From: Tenrec ecaudatus
Lineage: Eukaryota > Chordata > Mammalia > Afrosoricida > Tenrecidae
Reading direction: 5' to 3'
Length of the DNA stretch: 64,000 nucleotides
Assembly (NCBI RefSeq): GCF_050624435.1
Contig: NC_134530.1
Coordinates: 145,058,721-145,122,720 of the forward strand
The notes under the pieces are model-generated. The model was given only the letters and a program-made list of their open reading frames with translations, was not told where the DNA came from and did no database searches. Each line of letters opens with the position of its first letter. Within the stretch, counting starts at the first letter, position 1. Positions 36,488-49,070 of this stretch are shown here, one piece after another. The position numbers and the translations under genes are program-made.

Positions 36488-37730
36488 TCTGAGAGGGAAA
36501 TGATTATGCTCTCCTAACTGCATCTCTTAGGTGTGTTACAGGATCTCTTAGACAAATAATGTAGAATAACTTATCTTTTTGAAAGCTTTGTTAAACCGCA
36601 TAAAATTCATTTTTCAAGTAGACTAAAATAAAATTCCAAGGTGTGGAAACCACTTTTCTTGATCTTTGTGTTTCCTTATGATAGTAGTGCCATGAAATAC
36701 TTATCTTTATAAAATGGACAAACTTTGCTAAGCATAATGCTCTCTCGTTTTGCCCGTGTCTATGGTGTTTAATAGAGTGTTCTAGTCCTTCATGCTTAAA
36801 CCACAGTTTTCACTTCCTTTTGCCTGATTAGTATATAGACTCGTTGGTTATAAGTCAGGGAGCCCATGTTGAGAAACTTTAACTAGGATCTTCAACTCTT
36901 CATGATAGGTAGCATTTCTGCTTAATTGGCTTTACATTGCTTACAAACAAATAGACAAATAAATGAACTAAAATAGAAACTTTATGCATCAAACCTTAAT
37001 TCTTTTTTCTTGTTTTTTTAAGCCTTAATTCTTGTAAGAACTATTAACCAGATGCACTAAACCTTTAAATGTATCACATCTTAACCAAAACAACCTCAGA
37101 GTAACCAATGATCAGAAAGGGGAAAAAAAGTAATGGGTACTGGTAGAAGTCATGTATTTCTAAACTGTCCCAGCATGAGACTAGGAGCTACCTGTTATCT
37201 TCTTGGATGTAACAGCGCATCAATGAGCTCAGTCCTCCTTCTTGTGGTCCTTAATGTATGCAGGGAAGCAGAAGTAAAACAAGAAGCAAGAAAGGAATGC
37301 TACTTTCAGTTTCCCGGAACTAAACAAATGACTAATGAGAGGCTTGGAGATGGCTTGGCAGTAATTGCAGGGAACCTAAACCAGTTTTAAATTTCAATTA
37401 CAAAGAGAGAGAGAGAGAGAGAGAGAGAAAAGAGACAAAATCCTAGGAGAAAACAAATCCAACACTAAAAAATTAAAAACATTCATGAAACAAAGGCTAG
37501 ACTTCAAGTTTATTTATCTTAAAGTAACAGGAATTGTGGCGGTGGATTGGAGAGCCTTGCCTCTCTGTGTTCTGGGGTCATGAAAGATAATGCACCACTG
37601 AATTCCCACTCCTGACACCATTTGTGTCACAGTATTAAAACCATAACAAGAATTCTGGAAAGAAAGAAAAAAAACTATGGTGTTTTATTGTATTTATAAC
37701 AGCTGAGTCTGGGTACCAAAAATCAAGCAC
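36488..37730. other. A/T-rich stretch, nothing recognised
   Basis: Contains a GA microsatellite at 37,404-37,428. No coding region or known repeat is seen; age-decayed LINE is possible. Confidence 0.4.
37404..37428. repeat. (GA)n microsatellite
   Basis: About 12 pure GA units. Confidence 0.95.
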
Positions 37731-37957
37731 AGTTGCCGTTGAATCAATTCCTACACACAGTGGCCGATAGGACAGGGTGGAACTTCCCCTGTGGACTTCT
37801 GAGACTGACTCTTTATAGGAGTAGAAAGTCTCACAGCTGTTGGATCAATGCCTACACAGAGTGGTCTATAGGACAGGGTGGGACTTCCCCCGTGGGCTTC
37901 TGAGACTGACTCTTTATGGGAGTAGAAATCCCCCATCTTCCTCCAAGAAGCAGTGGT
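37731..37957 (-). mobile_element. AfroSINE-like SINE with internal tandem duplication
   Basis: Antisense copy whose first ~105 bases are present twice (37,731-37,835 and 37,836-37,957). Both start near GTTG.ATCAAT and include GATAGGACAGGGTGG or ATAGGACAGGGTGG and CTGAGACTGACTCTTTAT. The tRNA-like head is missing. Confidence 0.85.
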
Positions 37958-38044
37958 AGCACTTGGTAAAATTTCAAGTTCACCGCAGTCCAAAATGGGG
38001 AGAGAAATGTCTCTACAGGAAGGCTGGGGGCTATGCATAAGTTA

Positions 38045-38420
38045 CACATGGCTCCTAAGTAAGCTTTTCATAATGTCAGTGAGTCAATTTTCTGTCGCAG
38101 ACTTTTTTTGTGCAAGTAAACCATGTGCACAAACATCCTTTCAAATACTGTCGCTCCTTCCTTGAAATATCCTTATCATTGTTTAACCATAAGCCATAAC
38201 TTCGTCACACGTTAGTTGCAAGTATTCTTTCTGAGAACAAACCATTTGCATCACAGTCTTTCTCATGCGCATGGCTCCCTTAAGGGGTTTCTGTGCCTGC
38301 GTGCTGAAAGCAGAAGAAGAAAAGGGACAGAGAAAGGACATTTGGATTCAACCCTGTGCCAATCACTTAGTTTGCCCAGTGCCTCCAATTTAGCTTTCTT
38401 TCACACTCAGAAGTAACCAG
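38045..38420 (-). repeat. Unrecognised interspersed repeat, shorter copy
   Basis: Related in order and orientation to 30,880-31,225. On the minus strand a pyrimidine run TTTTCTTCTTCTGCTTTCAG (38,303-38,322) resembles a splice acceptor. No function assigned. Confidence 0.45.
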
Positions 38421-38484
38421 GTTTAGGACCCACCCTACTTTGGCACACTCTCACTGACATAACAAAACAAAATCCTCTTTCCAG

Positions 38485-39553
38485 GAAAGTCAAAGGAAAT
38501 AAAGGAAAGAGCTAGGAGGCAAAGGGCCTTTATAGAGGTCTAAATGCATGCATTTACATATGTAAATATATTTATATATGGTGATGGGGAAATAGATCTA
38601 TGTACAAATATTTATAGGTTTACTATTACTCCCTCAATACAAGAACACTTTGTTCTATTAACCTTGCATTCCCTGGTGCTCACTTTCCTGACAAGATCAC
38701 TGAAGACATAATGGGTGCATAAGCAAATGTGGTAAAGAAAAACTGATGGTGCCCCGCTATCAAAAGATACAGCGTCTGGGGTCTTAAAGACCTGAAGATA
38801 AGCGGCCATCTAGCTGAGATACCACAAAACCCACATGGAAGAAGCACACCAGCCTGTGTGATCACAAGGAGTCAATAGGATCAGGTATCAGGCATCAAAG
38901 ACTCAACAAAAATATCATATCTTGAATGAAGGGGAGTGCGGAGTGGAGACTCAAAATCTGTCTGTAGGCAAATGGACATCCCTTTACAGAAGGGCTTCAG
39001 GGAGGAGATGAGCCAGTCAGGGTGCGGTGTAGCAATAATGAAACATACAACTTTCCTTGAGTTCTTTAATGCTTCCTCCCCTCCATTATCATGACCCCAA
39101 TTCTACCTTACAAATCTGGCTAGACCAGAGCATGTACAACGGTAAAGATAAGAGCTGGAAACACAGGGAATCCAGTACAGATAAACCCCTCAGGGCCAAT
39201 ATTGAGAGTAGCCATACCAGGAGGGGGAGGGGAAAGTGGGGGGCAGAGAAAGGGGGCACTGATTAAAATGACCTTCATAATACCCCCTCCCAGGCGGATG
39301 ACCAACAGAAAAGCGGGTGAAGGGAGACATCAGTCAGTGTAAGACATGAAAAAATAATAATTTATAAATGATCAAGGATTTATGAGGGAGGGAGGGAGGG
39401 AAATGAGGAGCTGATACCAAGGGCTCAAGTAGAAAGAAAATGTTTTGAAAATGATGATGGCAACAAATGTACAAATGTGCTTGACACAATGGATGGATGG
39501 ATTGTGATAAGAGTTGTAGGAGCCCCCAATAAAATGATTTTAAAAAAAGAAAG
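38485..39553 (+). mobile_element. 5'-truncated L1 insertion with 16-bp target duplication
   Basis: The element ends CCAATAAAATGATTTTAAAA plus an A-rich tail. It is bounded by exact copies of aaaatcctctttccag at 38,469-38,484 and 39,554-39,569. A target duplication of this length beginning with AAAA, a 3' A-tail and 5' truncation are the marks of L1 target-primed insertion. Only 3' UTR-type sequence is present; no coding frame. Confidence 0.85.
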
Positions 39554-39829
39554 AAAATCCTCTTTCCAGACAGTCCACATCCCCAGGTTCAGTCAGGGCT
39601 TTCTCCACCCATCTTCTTGATGGGGGGAGGCAAAATTCAATTTTTATCACCAGGGTATCAAAGAAGCTTTCATAATGAATGGGACATTTCAGAAGTGTCT
39701 TCAAGGATGAGTGGACAAAGACCCTGAAAAGATTAGGGGGTTGGGCTTGGGACCGTCCATATGGAGAATCCACATCCCCTGTCCCTCATTTCACTTGCTC
39801 ATTCCCTTCTTGTCTTCCACAGCACCGCA

Positions 39830-39990
39830 CATTGCTCCGCATCCCGTCTGCTTGAGCTGCTCTGTTGGAGAGAGAGGAGGCTTCCTGCTCCTCTAAGGAG
39901 TTTCCGTCTCAGAAACCCACAGAGCTAGTTCTCCACTGTCCTCTAGGTGCCCGTGAGCCAGAACCGACTTGCTGAGTTCAAACTCGGAGT
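39830..39990 (+). mobile_element. AfroSINE-like SINE, 3' half
   Basis: GTCTCAGAAACCCACAGAGC, TCTCCACTGTCCTCTAGGTG and GAACCGACTTGCTGAG form the tail of a sense copy. Confidence 0.65.
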
Positions 39991-40119
39991 TTTGATTTTG
40001 GTTTATCGTGTATATCCGCCAGCCAGTTTTCTATCTACCTTTGTTATCGCCACATTCCCCACTAGCATGCGGATCTCATCGGAGTAGGAATTCTGAGGGT
40101 TGGTCATCTTCTCTTCTCT

Positions 40120-40190
40120 TCTGTGTCCCTCGTGCCCAGAACAGGGTCTGGAGCCCTGTGGGCACTCAGTACTGATAATGAAACAAATGC
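40120..40190 (+). mobile_element. MIR-type 3' fragment
   Basis: GCCCAGAACAGGGTCTGGAG, GGGCACTCAGTACTGATAAT resemble the terminal part of MIR. Confidence 0.4.
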
Positions 40191-40489
40191 CTACCATGGG
40201 GGTAGGACACAAAACCAGCTTCCCCGACCCCAGGAATTGGATCTGAGCAATGAGACCGGAGCAAGGTGGTATGGAAGGGCATGGTGAACCAGGAGTCACT
40301 GGGGGTCCGATTGGCCAGGTTGAGAAGTCTCCATTTCTTTTGTTCTGTAGGCACCAGGGAGCTATGGAGGGTCTTGAGCAAGGGGGCCACAAGATCAAAG
40401 CTATGTGTTAGAAAGATGATGTTAGGAAGTCGTGTCATGTCTGGGTCCTCGGGGAGCATAAAGGGCCTGTCTCCTTTGAAAAGATGAAT

Positions 40490-40640
40490 AGGTTAACCCA
40501 TCTGGAGGCCCCTCAGAAGAAAGGCCTGGTGGTCCATCTCTAAAAGGACACACCCTTGTAATTCCTATGGAGCACAGTCCTACTCTGCCACACTTGGGTC
40601 CACTGGGAGTTAGAATGAACTTGACGCCCACGGGTTCATT
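40490..40640 (+). mobile_element. AfroSINE-like SINE, second sub-form
   Basis: GAAAGGCCTGGTGGTCCATC, CTATGGAGCACAGTCCTACT and GTTAGAATGAACTTGACGCC in order. Same sub-form as 55,310. Confidence 0.8.
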
Positions 40641-42191
40641 ATGCTTTTGGTTTGGGTAACAGATGGAGCTGAGAGCAAAGGCAGAAATCCAGTAAGAACG
40701 CTTGAGAAGTCAAGGATCTCTTGTTGCATAAACGAAGGAGGGAAGGTTACCACGATTTTGGGTCCTTGCGCTGGGTTCCTGAGCCTGATTAATGACCACT
40801 CCAAAAGGAAGAGAGAAAGGGAACAGCCGAGCTGTTTAGCGGGTACGAGAATGATGCCGCTTCCCAAATGACCGTTATGCCAACTTATTCCAACAACATC
40901 ATTCGTGTATTCTGGACAAGTGGACTGTCATTTTTAAAATACATGGGAGGCTGCACAGGGCCAGAAGACACAGTAAGTACATGAAACATGGTGAGTACTT
41001 CAATCATTATACAATTAACTATACTGCCATGTACGTTCCAACTGACCTCTCATCAATCTCCTACACTGACTGAGAAAGCTGCAGGGACCCAGAAGACTCT
41101 GAGCAGGATTAAGATAGTCACTGGCATTCCAAACTCTGCCCCTGCCAGCTCAGCTATCATTCCACTGAAAGCATCCGCTACCCTTTCCCCCGGGGCCCAG
41201 CTCTTGATACCGGCCTCTCATCTCTGGACGACGTCCATGGAACCAAACAGATGCATGGGGAGGACAAGGTCACTGCAGTGAAAATGTATCACATTGAAAT
41301 ATCTATTATCTTAAACTCTACAGATGCTACAGATAAGTGATTCATTCTGACCTGAAGTGAAGTCCCGGGGCTGCTATGCTGCACAGGGAGACCCCAAGCA
41401 GGGACCTCGTGGTCTCTGACCCAGCCATGTCCAGTGTGCCGATGGGGGGAAGGAACATGGGACTCAGGTGGGCTGGGGAGGTCCTGCCAGTGAGGAGGTG
41501 AGCCTGGCCTGGCTCAGATGTCCCAGGAACCTGTTCCCACCTGTCCAACCGAGGCTCCACTGGCTCCTTCCAATGCCCTTCCTATGCTGCGCGCCCTTCT
41601 CTCCTCTGTCCGTCTCCATTCTTTCCCTAAGGGTCTCCTTCTCTCCCTTGGCGTCACACATCCCCTCCATGATCATGACCCTCGGCTCTCCATCCCCAAG
41701 CCTTGCCTCTCTCCTATTTGATAATGGACATACCCATCACACAAGCCCCACCATTCCCATGCTTGTGGGAAACGCCAACTCTGTGATCTCCATGCCCCCT
41801 AACATCATGCATCACACACACGCACACACCACCACCACCACTACCACCACCACACTTACTCAAAGGCACCACCACACCCCCTCTGTGGTTGTTGGGTATT
41901 GACTCTCATGCAGCGTCTTTCCTATTAATGATTTCCACTTTACTACCATCATCACTGCCTTCATCCCTTCTGTGGGTTGTGAGCAAGACTACAGCCATTT
42001 TGATTCGAATCAGCCATGTTTAATTTGTCATCCATTTGGTGGTACATGTACTACTGTATGTTTTGACTGCTCCTCAGTGTTTACACAGAGAGGGAGTCCA
42101 TGCCAAGCCCCATGCCTACAGCGAGACACTGTGGCTACCTCCCCTCAAGGGGCTTGCTGACTGCAACAGGACAATATCAGGTGATGGGGGC
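40641..42191. other. Single-copy intergenic stretch
   Basis: Holds a short ACC-rich simple repeat at 41,826-41,853; no gene recognised. Confidence 0.45.
41826..41853. repeat. (ACC)n simple repeat
   Basis: About nine ACC units with one substitution. Confidence 0.9.
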
Positions 42192-42650
42192 TGCTATGTG
42201 CCACACCCCAATAAAAAAAAAAGATTTGTGGACATTCTAAGCCCCCTACCCTGTGACCACGACATTGTGTGGAAACAGGGTCTTCGTAGAAGTGATCACT
42301 GACGTTAACACGAGGCTCTCCTGGAACAGGAGGAGTCCCGATCCAATCCGACAGGTGTTCTTACAACAGAGAAGAGAGTCCGACACAGGTTCAGACAGAA
42401 GACTGCCGTGCAATGATGGCAGCCGGGATTGGAATGACAAGCAGTACCAAGTATTGCCAGCTATCACCAGAAGCTAGGAGAGTCAGGGACCAGATTTGCC
42501 CATAGGAGGAAGTAGATTCTCCTCAGAAGGAATCAATATGGCTGACACTTCTTCTGGACTCCTGGCTTCCAGAACTGAGAAAATAAAGACCTGTTCTAGA
42601 AGCCATTCAGCATGTGGTACTTTGTTACTGCCCAGGGCACGCGGTGTGAC
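42192..42650 (+). mobile_element. MaLR (MLT1-like) LTR, sense
   Basis: TGTGTGGAAACAGGGTCTTC, CTTCCAGAACTGAGAAAATA (with an AATAAA) and CATGTGGTACTTTGTTACTG appear in the order typical of mammalian MLT-type LTRs. Ancient and diverged. Confidence 0.7.
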
Positions 42651-43144
42651 TCATTCTGAAGGTGGCGAGGGTGGCAGAGACAGCACCGGGAGTGGGGTCC
42701 TCCTCACTGCTGATTGGGTGTGCAGGAGGCCCCCACCTGAAGACTGATCCTCTGCTTCTACTTGCACTCTGCAGAGTCTGGGGAACCCAGAATCCCAACC
42801 ACTTTTCTGACCGCCATTCAGCTGCGACTCTGGAAAAGCATTGACTCGCTCTGTGCTTTGTATTTGGAGTTACCGCTCTGGGTGGGCTCTACTTTGGGGG
42901 TGTGTGTGTGGGGAGAGGCATGCTGACCCCCAGTGAGAAAGAGACCCAGGAGAGTTCTCAGGGGACCATAGGGAGAGAAGAGCCCCACTCAGGCTCACTC
43001 AGCGTTATGACGTGGACATCTGGTTTCTATTTTTCCTATTGACTGTCCAATTGATGCCCACTCATGGAGACCCCACCTGTGTCCGAGTGGACCTGTGCTC
43101 CCCCAGGTTGACGATGGCTGGGTTCGTTGTTGCTTGTTTGATTT

Positions 43145-44370
43145 TTCAAACCCATTTACTGGGAGCTAACGCAGACATCATATTGGTCTATAGTTCAAGC
43201 ACAACAAGCAATATAGTACAAATGCTACCACAATGAGTTTCCAAATATTCTGTTCCTTCTTGAGATCCTTGACATCATCTCCCCTTTACCCTCTCCTTTC
43301 CTGTACCCCTCCCCCCCAAACCCTTATTGTACTGGCTGCCCCTATAGGTTCATCAATCCTGGGGTTCATATACATACAATAAAACTCAACAGGGTCACTC
43401 CCAATGACAAAATACATTTGAGATAAACCCCAATATGAACAAACAAAGCACACCAAAAAATACAGAAAATGTTGAAAACCAGATCACGGCCAACGGGCAT
43501 CAGAGTGGGGATCAACTGATAAGGTTCAAGCCAGGCATATCATTTTGATCGTCAATCGTCATCTCTCAGATGCACTCTGTTTGGTAACCAGTTTTCTCCT
43601 ATCCTCTATTATGGACAGAGGGAAATCACTGGAGGCCTATTTCCTATATCGATCTCACAAATGTATGCTGGGCTCGCACTGTCCTCCATAGCCTTCTGCA
43701 AACCAGATTCTCACAATTTAGGCTCTGATATGATTCCTTCCTTCAATTTTGGGTATGATTTACAATCCTTCAGTCACTGCTGTTGGTGAGCTTCTTCCAT
43801 GTGGGCTTTGTTGACATCTCACTTAGATGGCTTTTTTTTTTGGAAACAAGCCTTTAGGACCCTAGGCATTATTTTATCTGATAGCCAAGCACCATCTACT
43901 TTCTTCACCCACTTTGCTGTAGCGCCCATATCTTCCGTGTTCCCTTCCTGAGCAGGGCCATGATGTGAGAACAAATTGTTCTTAATGGGAGCCAGGATTT
44001 AGTGTCAGCCCCAAACCCATTTCTCAATCTATGTTGTTGCTGTTTTAATCTGCCTTTAGCTTCCTTTCAAAACCTCCTTGTCAATTTATGGTAGAGAGTT
44101 TTATTGGGGCACAAAGAGCTTCTGTTAATATTGTCTTTGATTAGCCACTGGTACTAATTTTTTAAAGCATTGTTGAGAGAGGGATATTGGGCCAATGTAG
44201 GCTAACTCCATATCACAGTATCTAAATTATTCACTCATACAGAATCAATCCTTTTGTAGCTGGACGCTATTTATACAAACAATGGGGGTTGGTTGTCAAG
44301 GGCAATTTACAATATTATTCACTAAGAATGTCACTCACAGAATAATATAGCTCTTAATCCAGCAGATAGG
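43145..44370 (-). mobile_element. L1-type LINE 3' region, antisense
   Basis: On the minus strand this shares ordered blocks with 1-200 and 38,700-38,860 (the CACATGGAAGAAG block at about 43,795-43,807 and the GGTCCTAAAGGC block near 43,852-43,863) and with 32,290-32,545. No open frame. Ends are approximate. Confidence 0.6.
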
Positions 44371-46559
44371 ACATTGATGTGGGAAGACCATGATTGTCTG
44401 CCTACCATCAGTTCAACATTCTCGGTATAGCTGTGTCCGTGTCTTCAGACACCATGCATTTCCAGTCTTAAGTTCTCAGGTTACAAGTGGGTCTTCATAC
44501 CAGGTCTCACTGTGGCAGCCTCTGGAGCAGGCCGTGCGCCCTGAAGGGCCAGGACCCAAGGCCCCAGTTTTCCATGGCAAGTGGGCTAGGTCCCCAGGAG
44601 GCGTCCAGAAGCCTGGGCCATTGTGGCCCATTGGGTAAATATCACCAGGGACACTCCCCACCTAGGGTCACCTGGAGGTCGGCTCCTCTCCTTTTTCTGC
44701 CAACAGCCATGCACTGCTCTTCTCAGACATGTCTGCTCCCTTTCCCCTCGCCCGACTCTACTTTCCCATCGTATCCCTCCTCCTTCTGATAGGGCTGGCT
44801 ATCTGTGTGTGGGGGGGCCTCGCCAGATCTTTTCAGGGCAGAATGACTAATTTGGGGGGAAGTAGGGCACCAGGACTTTCTGCTGAGGCAACTCTTGGTG
44901 AACTTGAACTTCTAACCTTTTGAGTAGCAGCTGACTTTGTACCACTCTGGGACTCCCAGACACTTATCCAAGAAGCAGGTGAAAATGGCACATCCCAACC
45001 CAATTGCTATTGCTTTTCCCTCCGGCCCCAAACCTGATCCTCCCTCGTCTCCTTTAAGAGCATGACTCTCCACCCAATTGTTCTGGAGCGACTCCCCAGA
45101 GACTGCCTTTGACGACCCCCCATCAGCAAGTCCTGTTGACGCCTCAACATCTATTCTGAATCCAATCGCATCTTATCCCCTCTCACCTCCTACCTGCACT
45201 CCTAGAGGGCTCTGCTCTCCTCGCCCTTCCCCTGCATCTCAAAGAGGTTATGAAACCACAAACCAGACTGCATCCCACCTTTGTTCAAAAGCCTTCCATG
45301 ATTGATCCACCTGCCTTAGAACGAAACTTGAAGCCCCGCCATGGCCCCCACATATCGGCTCCCTGGGTACCATTCTCCTGTCCACCCCAGTGCCCATGAA
45401 CACTTGGTCGGGGCAAACCTCCTCCGTGATGGTCCTCAACACAGCCAGGCCTCGATGGGACCCCTGAGGTAGGGACTGGGCATGGGCTGGTTCTCACTCT
45501 CCTCTCAAATGCCCCTCTCTCCAGGATCTGTGCCCATGGTTTCCCAGGAGAGGAAACCAAGCCAGTGGTACAGGGGATTCCGACTCAGGGCAGCTCCCTG
45601 TGTGGAGAAGAGAGCTGCGCTCCAGACCATTTGGGGTGGCTAGTTTTGGGGGAAGAAATCTCCAGGCCTTTCTTCTGAGGTACCTCTGAGTGTATTTAAA
45701 CTCAGCCTTTTGCTTGGCACCTGTGGGTGCTGTTTGTAGCACCCAGGGAGGCCTACTGGGAGATTTTGGCACATTCACTGGGGCGTGCTTTAACTCTGCG
45801 CCTGGCAACGCTACCTTGACTCTTGTCATTTTTCTAATTCTAAGAATAACCAGCATGTGATCGCCGCCCGGCCTGCGCTCACTGAGTCTGCTCTGACCCA
45901 GAGGTGCCAGGTTCTCTGCAAAGGCGGCAGGGCTGCGGGAGCAGGGCAATGAGTGCTGGGCGGGGCCAGCCGCATCCCTTGGCCATCAGAGGGCAGCAGA
46001 CACGCGCTCGGCTTCAGCGCACTGCGGCTCAGGCCGGGCTGTGCTTGCGGCACCTTGGGGACCCCCCACCTCTGAAGCCACCGGCGCTAGACAGATGGGA
46101 AGTGGGCATCACACACCCCAGTTTCCGAGCCAGTGCCCGTCCCCCTGCACCCCCGCCCATCCAGGAGCCCAGGGCTTTGAATGGCAGGCAGGTGAGATTT
46201 TGAGAGTCAAGTGTTTCCTTGCCCGGACTCATTTGCGGGCTCCCTAACAGTAGCACCTCCCACCCCCTGAGGTCCCATCTCTACAAGGCCCTTCTCCAAC
46301 CTCCTTCACAGTTACAAAAAACGGAAGGTCACCCCCCCACCCACACACCCTTCCAAGCACTGGGAGAAGGGGGGGTAAGGTGGGGTCATGCAGCTTCCCA
46401 GGCCTAACTTAGGGGCCATCTCCTCCCAGGAGGCCACCAAGGTGCACGACACCCCCCCCCACGCGCACCACCCCCCTACTCCCTCCAGCACACAGCACCG
46501 TGGTGTTACTGCTGCAGCAGCACTGGGCTAAGAACCAGCCTAGCTGCTTTGGACTCTAA
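44371..46559. other. Intergenic stretch with two SINE head fragments
   Basis: Antisense AfroSINE heads of the second sub-form lie at 44,865-44,957 (AACTTCTAACCTTTTGAGTA) and 45,640-45,750 (CCTTTCTTCTGAGGTACCTC). The rest is G+C-moderate single-copy DNA without a gene. Confidence 0.45.
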
Positions 46560-46745
46560 AAATCCAAACTCATGCCTGCCAGTGGAGGTGGACTCATAGC
46601 GACCCGATAGGACAGGGCAGAACTGCCCTTGTGGGTACCTGAGACTGTAACTCTGAGTAGAAAGCCTGCTCTTTCTCGCAAGGAGCAGCTGGTGGTTGTG
46701 AACTGGTGACTTTGCAGTTAGCAGCCCAAGGAGTAACTAGAGTTC
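46560..46745 (-). mobile_element. AfroSINE-like SINE, nearly full
   Basis: Antisense copy: GACTCATAGCGACCCGATAG, AGACTGTAACTCTGAGTAGA, GGAGCAGCTGGTGGTTGTGA, GCAGTTAGCAGCCCAAGGAG. Confidence 0.9.
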
Positions 46746-46929
46746 TTTCTGCTTTGGACCAACAGGGATTTCATCTGAGACCCACCCTGGGGATGGCAGG
46801 AGCCGGGCGGTGGGATTGCTAATAATAGGGAGCCGCCTCCGACCTGCTCACAGCAGCCCCCAAGTGAGGAAGGGAACTTCCTCCCAGAGATGGTGGTCTT
46901 GTGGGGCTGTGGTTCTGGGTAAGATCAGG

Positions 46930-47110
46930 TGGATCAACGGGTTTTCATTAGCAGTGACGGTTGGCAGTTCACAACCTACCCGCAGTGCTGCAGGAGAAAG
47001 GCCAGGTGATCTGCTTTCATAAAACACCAGTTGTTATTTTTTACGTAGCAGTTTTTCTCTGTAGCACATGAGGTCACCACGGGCAGGAATTGGCTTGAAG
47101 GCAGTGGATT
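46930..47110 (+). mobile_element. AfroSINE-like SINE, diverged
   Basis: GACGGTTGGCAGTTCACAAC, CATGAGGTCACCACGGGCAG and GGCTTGAAGGCAGTGGATTG in order. Confidence 0.65.
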
Positions 47111-47439
47111 GGCTCTTGTTTTCTTTAAGGGAGCAAAAGAGGTTCGGAACAGAGCCTGGGTCAGAGGGCTTGAAGAGCAGGCTGGGGAGGAGCTGCCAGT
47201 GAGGTTAGCATCCTGGGAGGGGGTGGGGCTGGGCAGAGACTTCCTGTAGGCAGCGATGATGGAGCCCTGCGGGTGGTGCCCAGGGCCCAGTGGGCTGTGG
47301 CTGAGCCCTACACAGCCGGGTTCTGTGTGGTCCCCCCAAGTGCAGGATGGGATGGATGCAAGACAGTGGGGGTGAGGAAGGGGGTGGGAGGGCAGGTGGG
47401 GAAAAGAAGTTTCTTACAGCGTGGCTGTAAGCTGGTATC

Positions 47440-47615
47440 CTCTCATTCAACCCCCCTGCCCAGCCTGCCAGGTGGGTGCAACTCTCATTCTTGTCTTCCA
47501 GGTGAGGCCTGAGGCTCTGGGGCTTCAGACACTTGCCCAAGGGCGCACAACCTGCCAGCGGAGGAACCAGAATCGGACCCCAAGTCTGTGTGACCCCAGA
47601 GCCTGTGTTGAAAGT
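47440..47615 (-). mobile_element. MIR SINE
   Basis: TTCAGACACTTGCCCAAGGG, CAACCTGCCAGCGGAGGAAC, and GAATCGGACCCCAAGTCTGT match the antisense MIR core. Confidence 0.65.
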
Positions 47616-47659
47616 CATGGTACTGAGACAAACACCTCTTCCTGGAAGAAGGACAGCCT

Positions 47660-47925
47660 ACATGGCCCTTAGAAGGCAGGCCGGCGAGACTTTATCGCAC
47701 GTCCTTTGGACATGGAGAGACCAGTCCCTGGAAAGGACGGCATGGTAAAGCAGAAAGCAGTGAAAGAGGGAGGGCCCTTGATGAACTGGACTGACACTGT
47801 GGTGGCCACAATGCGCTGAAGCACAGAAATGGCTGTGAGGATGGTGCAGGACTGGGCAGCGTCTTATTCTATTGCACACAGGGTCGCTGTGAGTTGAAAC
47901 CAACGTGACAGCCCCTGGCAATAAA
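47660..47925 (+). mobile_element. RTE/BovB-clade LINE 3' fragment
   Basis: GACCAGTCCCTGGAAAGGAC, GGCTGTGAGGATGGTGCAGG, ATTGCACACAGGGTCGCTGT are RTE 3'-end blocks in order. Confidence 0.8.
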
Positions 47926-48235
47926 CCTGGACACTAGGCCCCTGCTGAGGGGGTCTGAGCAACCCTGGGTGGGAGATGTCAGAGGGTGGCAGGGAGTGGG
48001 GGGCGTGGGCGCACTCTGGGTTTGGTCTAAATCCTAAGATCAGGAGCAGAGGTGAGGGAGGCTTTGGAATGGTCACTTCTTGTTCCCAACCACATCCCTG
48101 CTCCCACCACAAATCAGAATCAGAATAATCAATGGACACAAACAAGGAAAAGAGATGCATATGTTTACAACCTTCAAGTTGAGGCTGTTTTAGTGACCAT
48201 TTGAATGAAATAGTGTATTGATTGGTCAACCTTGG

Positions 48236-48422
48236 GGAGCCTTGGTGGCATAATGAGTTACCTACTGGGCTGCTAACCACTACGTCAATGGTTCAAAATC
48301 CACCAGCTGCCCCGCAGGAGAAAGATGAAGCTCTCTGCTCCCATCAAGATTTACAGCCTGTTCTGCCCGACAGGGGTGTCCAGAGTCAGAATCAACTCAA
48401 TGGCAGCGAGTTTGGTTGGTGT
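48236..48422 (+). mobile_element. AfroSINE-like SINE, full
   Basis: GGAGCCTTGGTGGCATAATG, GGGCTGCTAACCACTACGTC, AGAAAGATGAAGCTCTCTGC and ATCAACTCAATGGCAGCGAG; a well-preserved sense copy. Confidence 0.92.
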
Positions 48423-48835
48423 GGAGCGTTTTCTTGGCCAGCTCCAAGACACAGCACCCAAACCTCTGTCCTAATATCCAGATTCCTCTATCCCCGATGC
48501 CCTCACCGCCTTCCACCGCCGCCCTAGCCTGTGGCTGGGCGACTTCTTCTGCATGTGGCCTTGGAGACAGGAAAGAGCCGAGTGGGGACTTAGGCACATC
48601 ACACGTGGTCACAGGGCACATGTGAGTGCCGGGTTGGGGTGGGTGGGCTGTATGTTGAGGGAGCCCAGAGGGAGTAGGGAGGGAGCCATTTGTTCAGCCA
48701 TCCTGAGAAGATGAGACTGTATGGCAGGGGTGAGTTTACGGATCACCTCAAAACCATATGCAGAGTGGGCGGAGTCGGCTCCCGAGGTCCTCTCATCGTC
48801 CACTCAGCTCTGGCTTTTCGGTCTTTCCTACAGAA
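48423..48835. other. Single-copy stretch
   Basis: No gene or recognised repeat. Confidence 0.4.
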
Positions 48836-49070
48836 CGCTTTTAAAAATAAAGTAATAGTCATTTATAAATGTATAAATAATTATAAAAAATGAGGGAGGG
48901 GTGGGGTAGGGAGGGAGGGGGATAATGAGCTGATACCATGGACTTAAGTAGAGAGCAAATATTTTGAGAATGATAGGGCAACGAATGTACAAATGTGCTT
49001 GACACAATGGATGGATGTATGGATTGTGATAAGAGCTGTATGAGCCCCCAGTAAAATGATTTAAAAAAAA
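48836..49070 (+). mobile_element. L1 3' end, first of two in tandem
   Basis: GAGCTGATACCATGGACTTA, GTACAAATGTGCTTGACACA, GGATTGTGATAAGAGCTGTA and an A-tail. Strongly similar to the end of 38,485-39,553. Confidence 0.8.
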
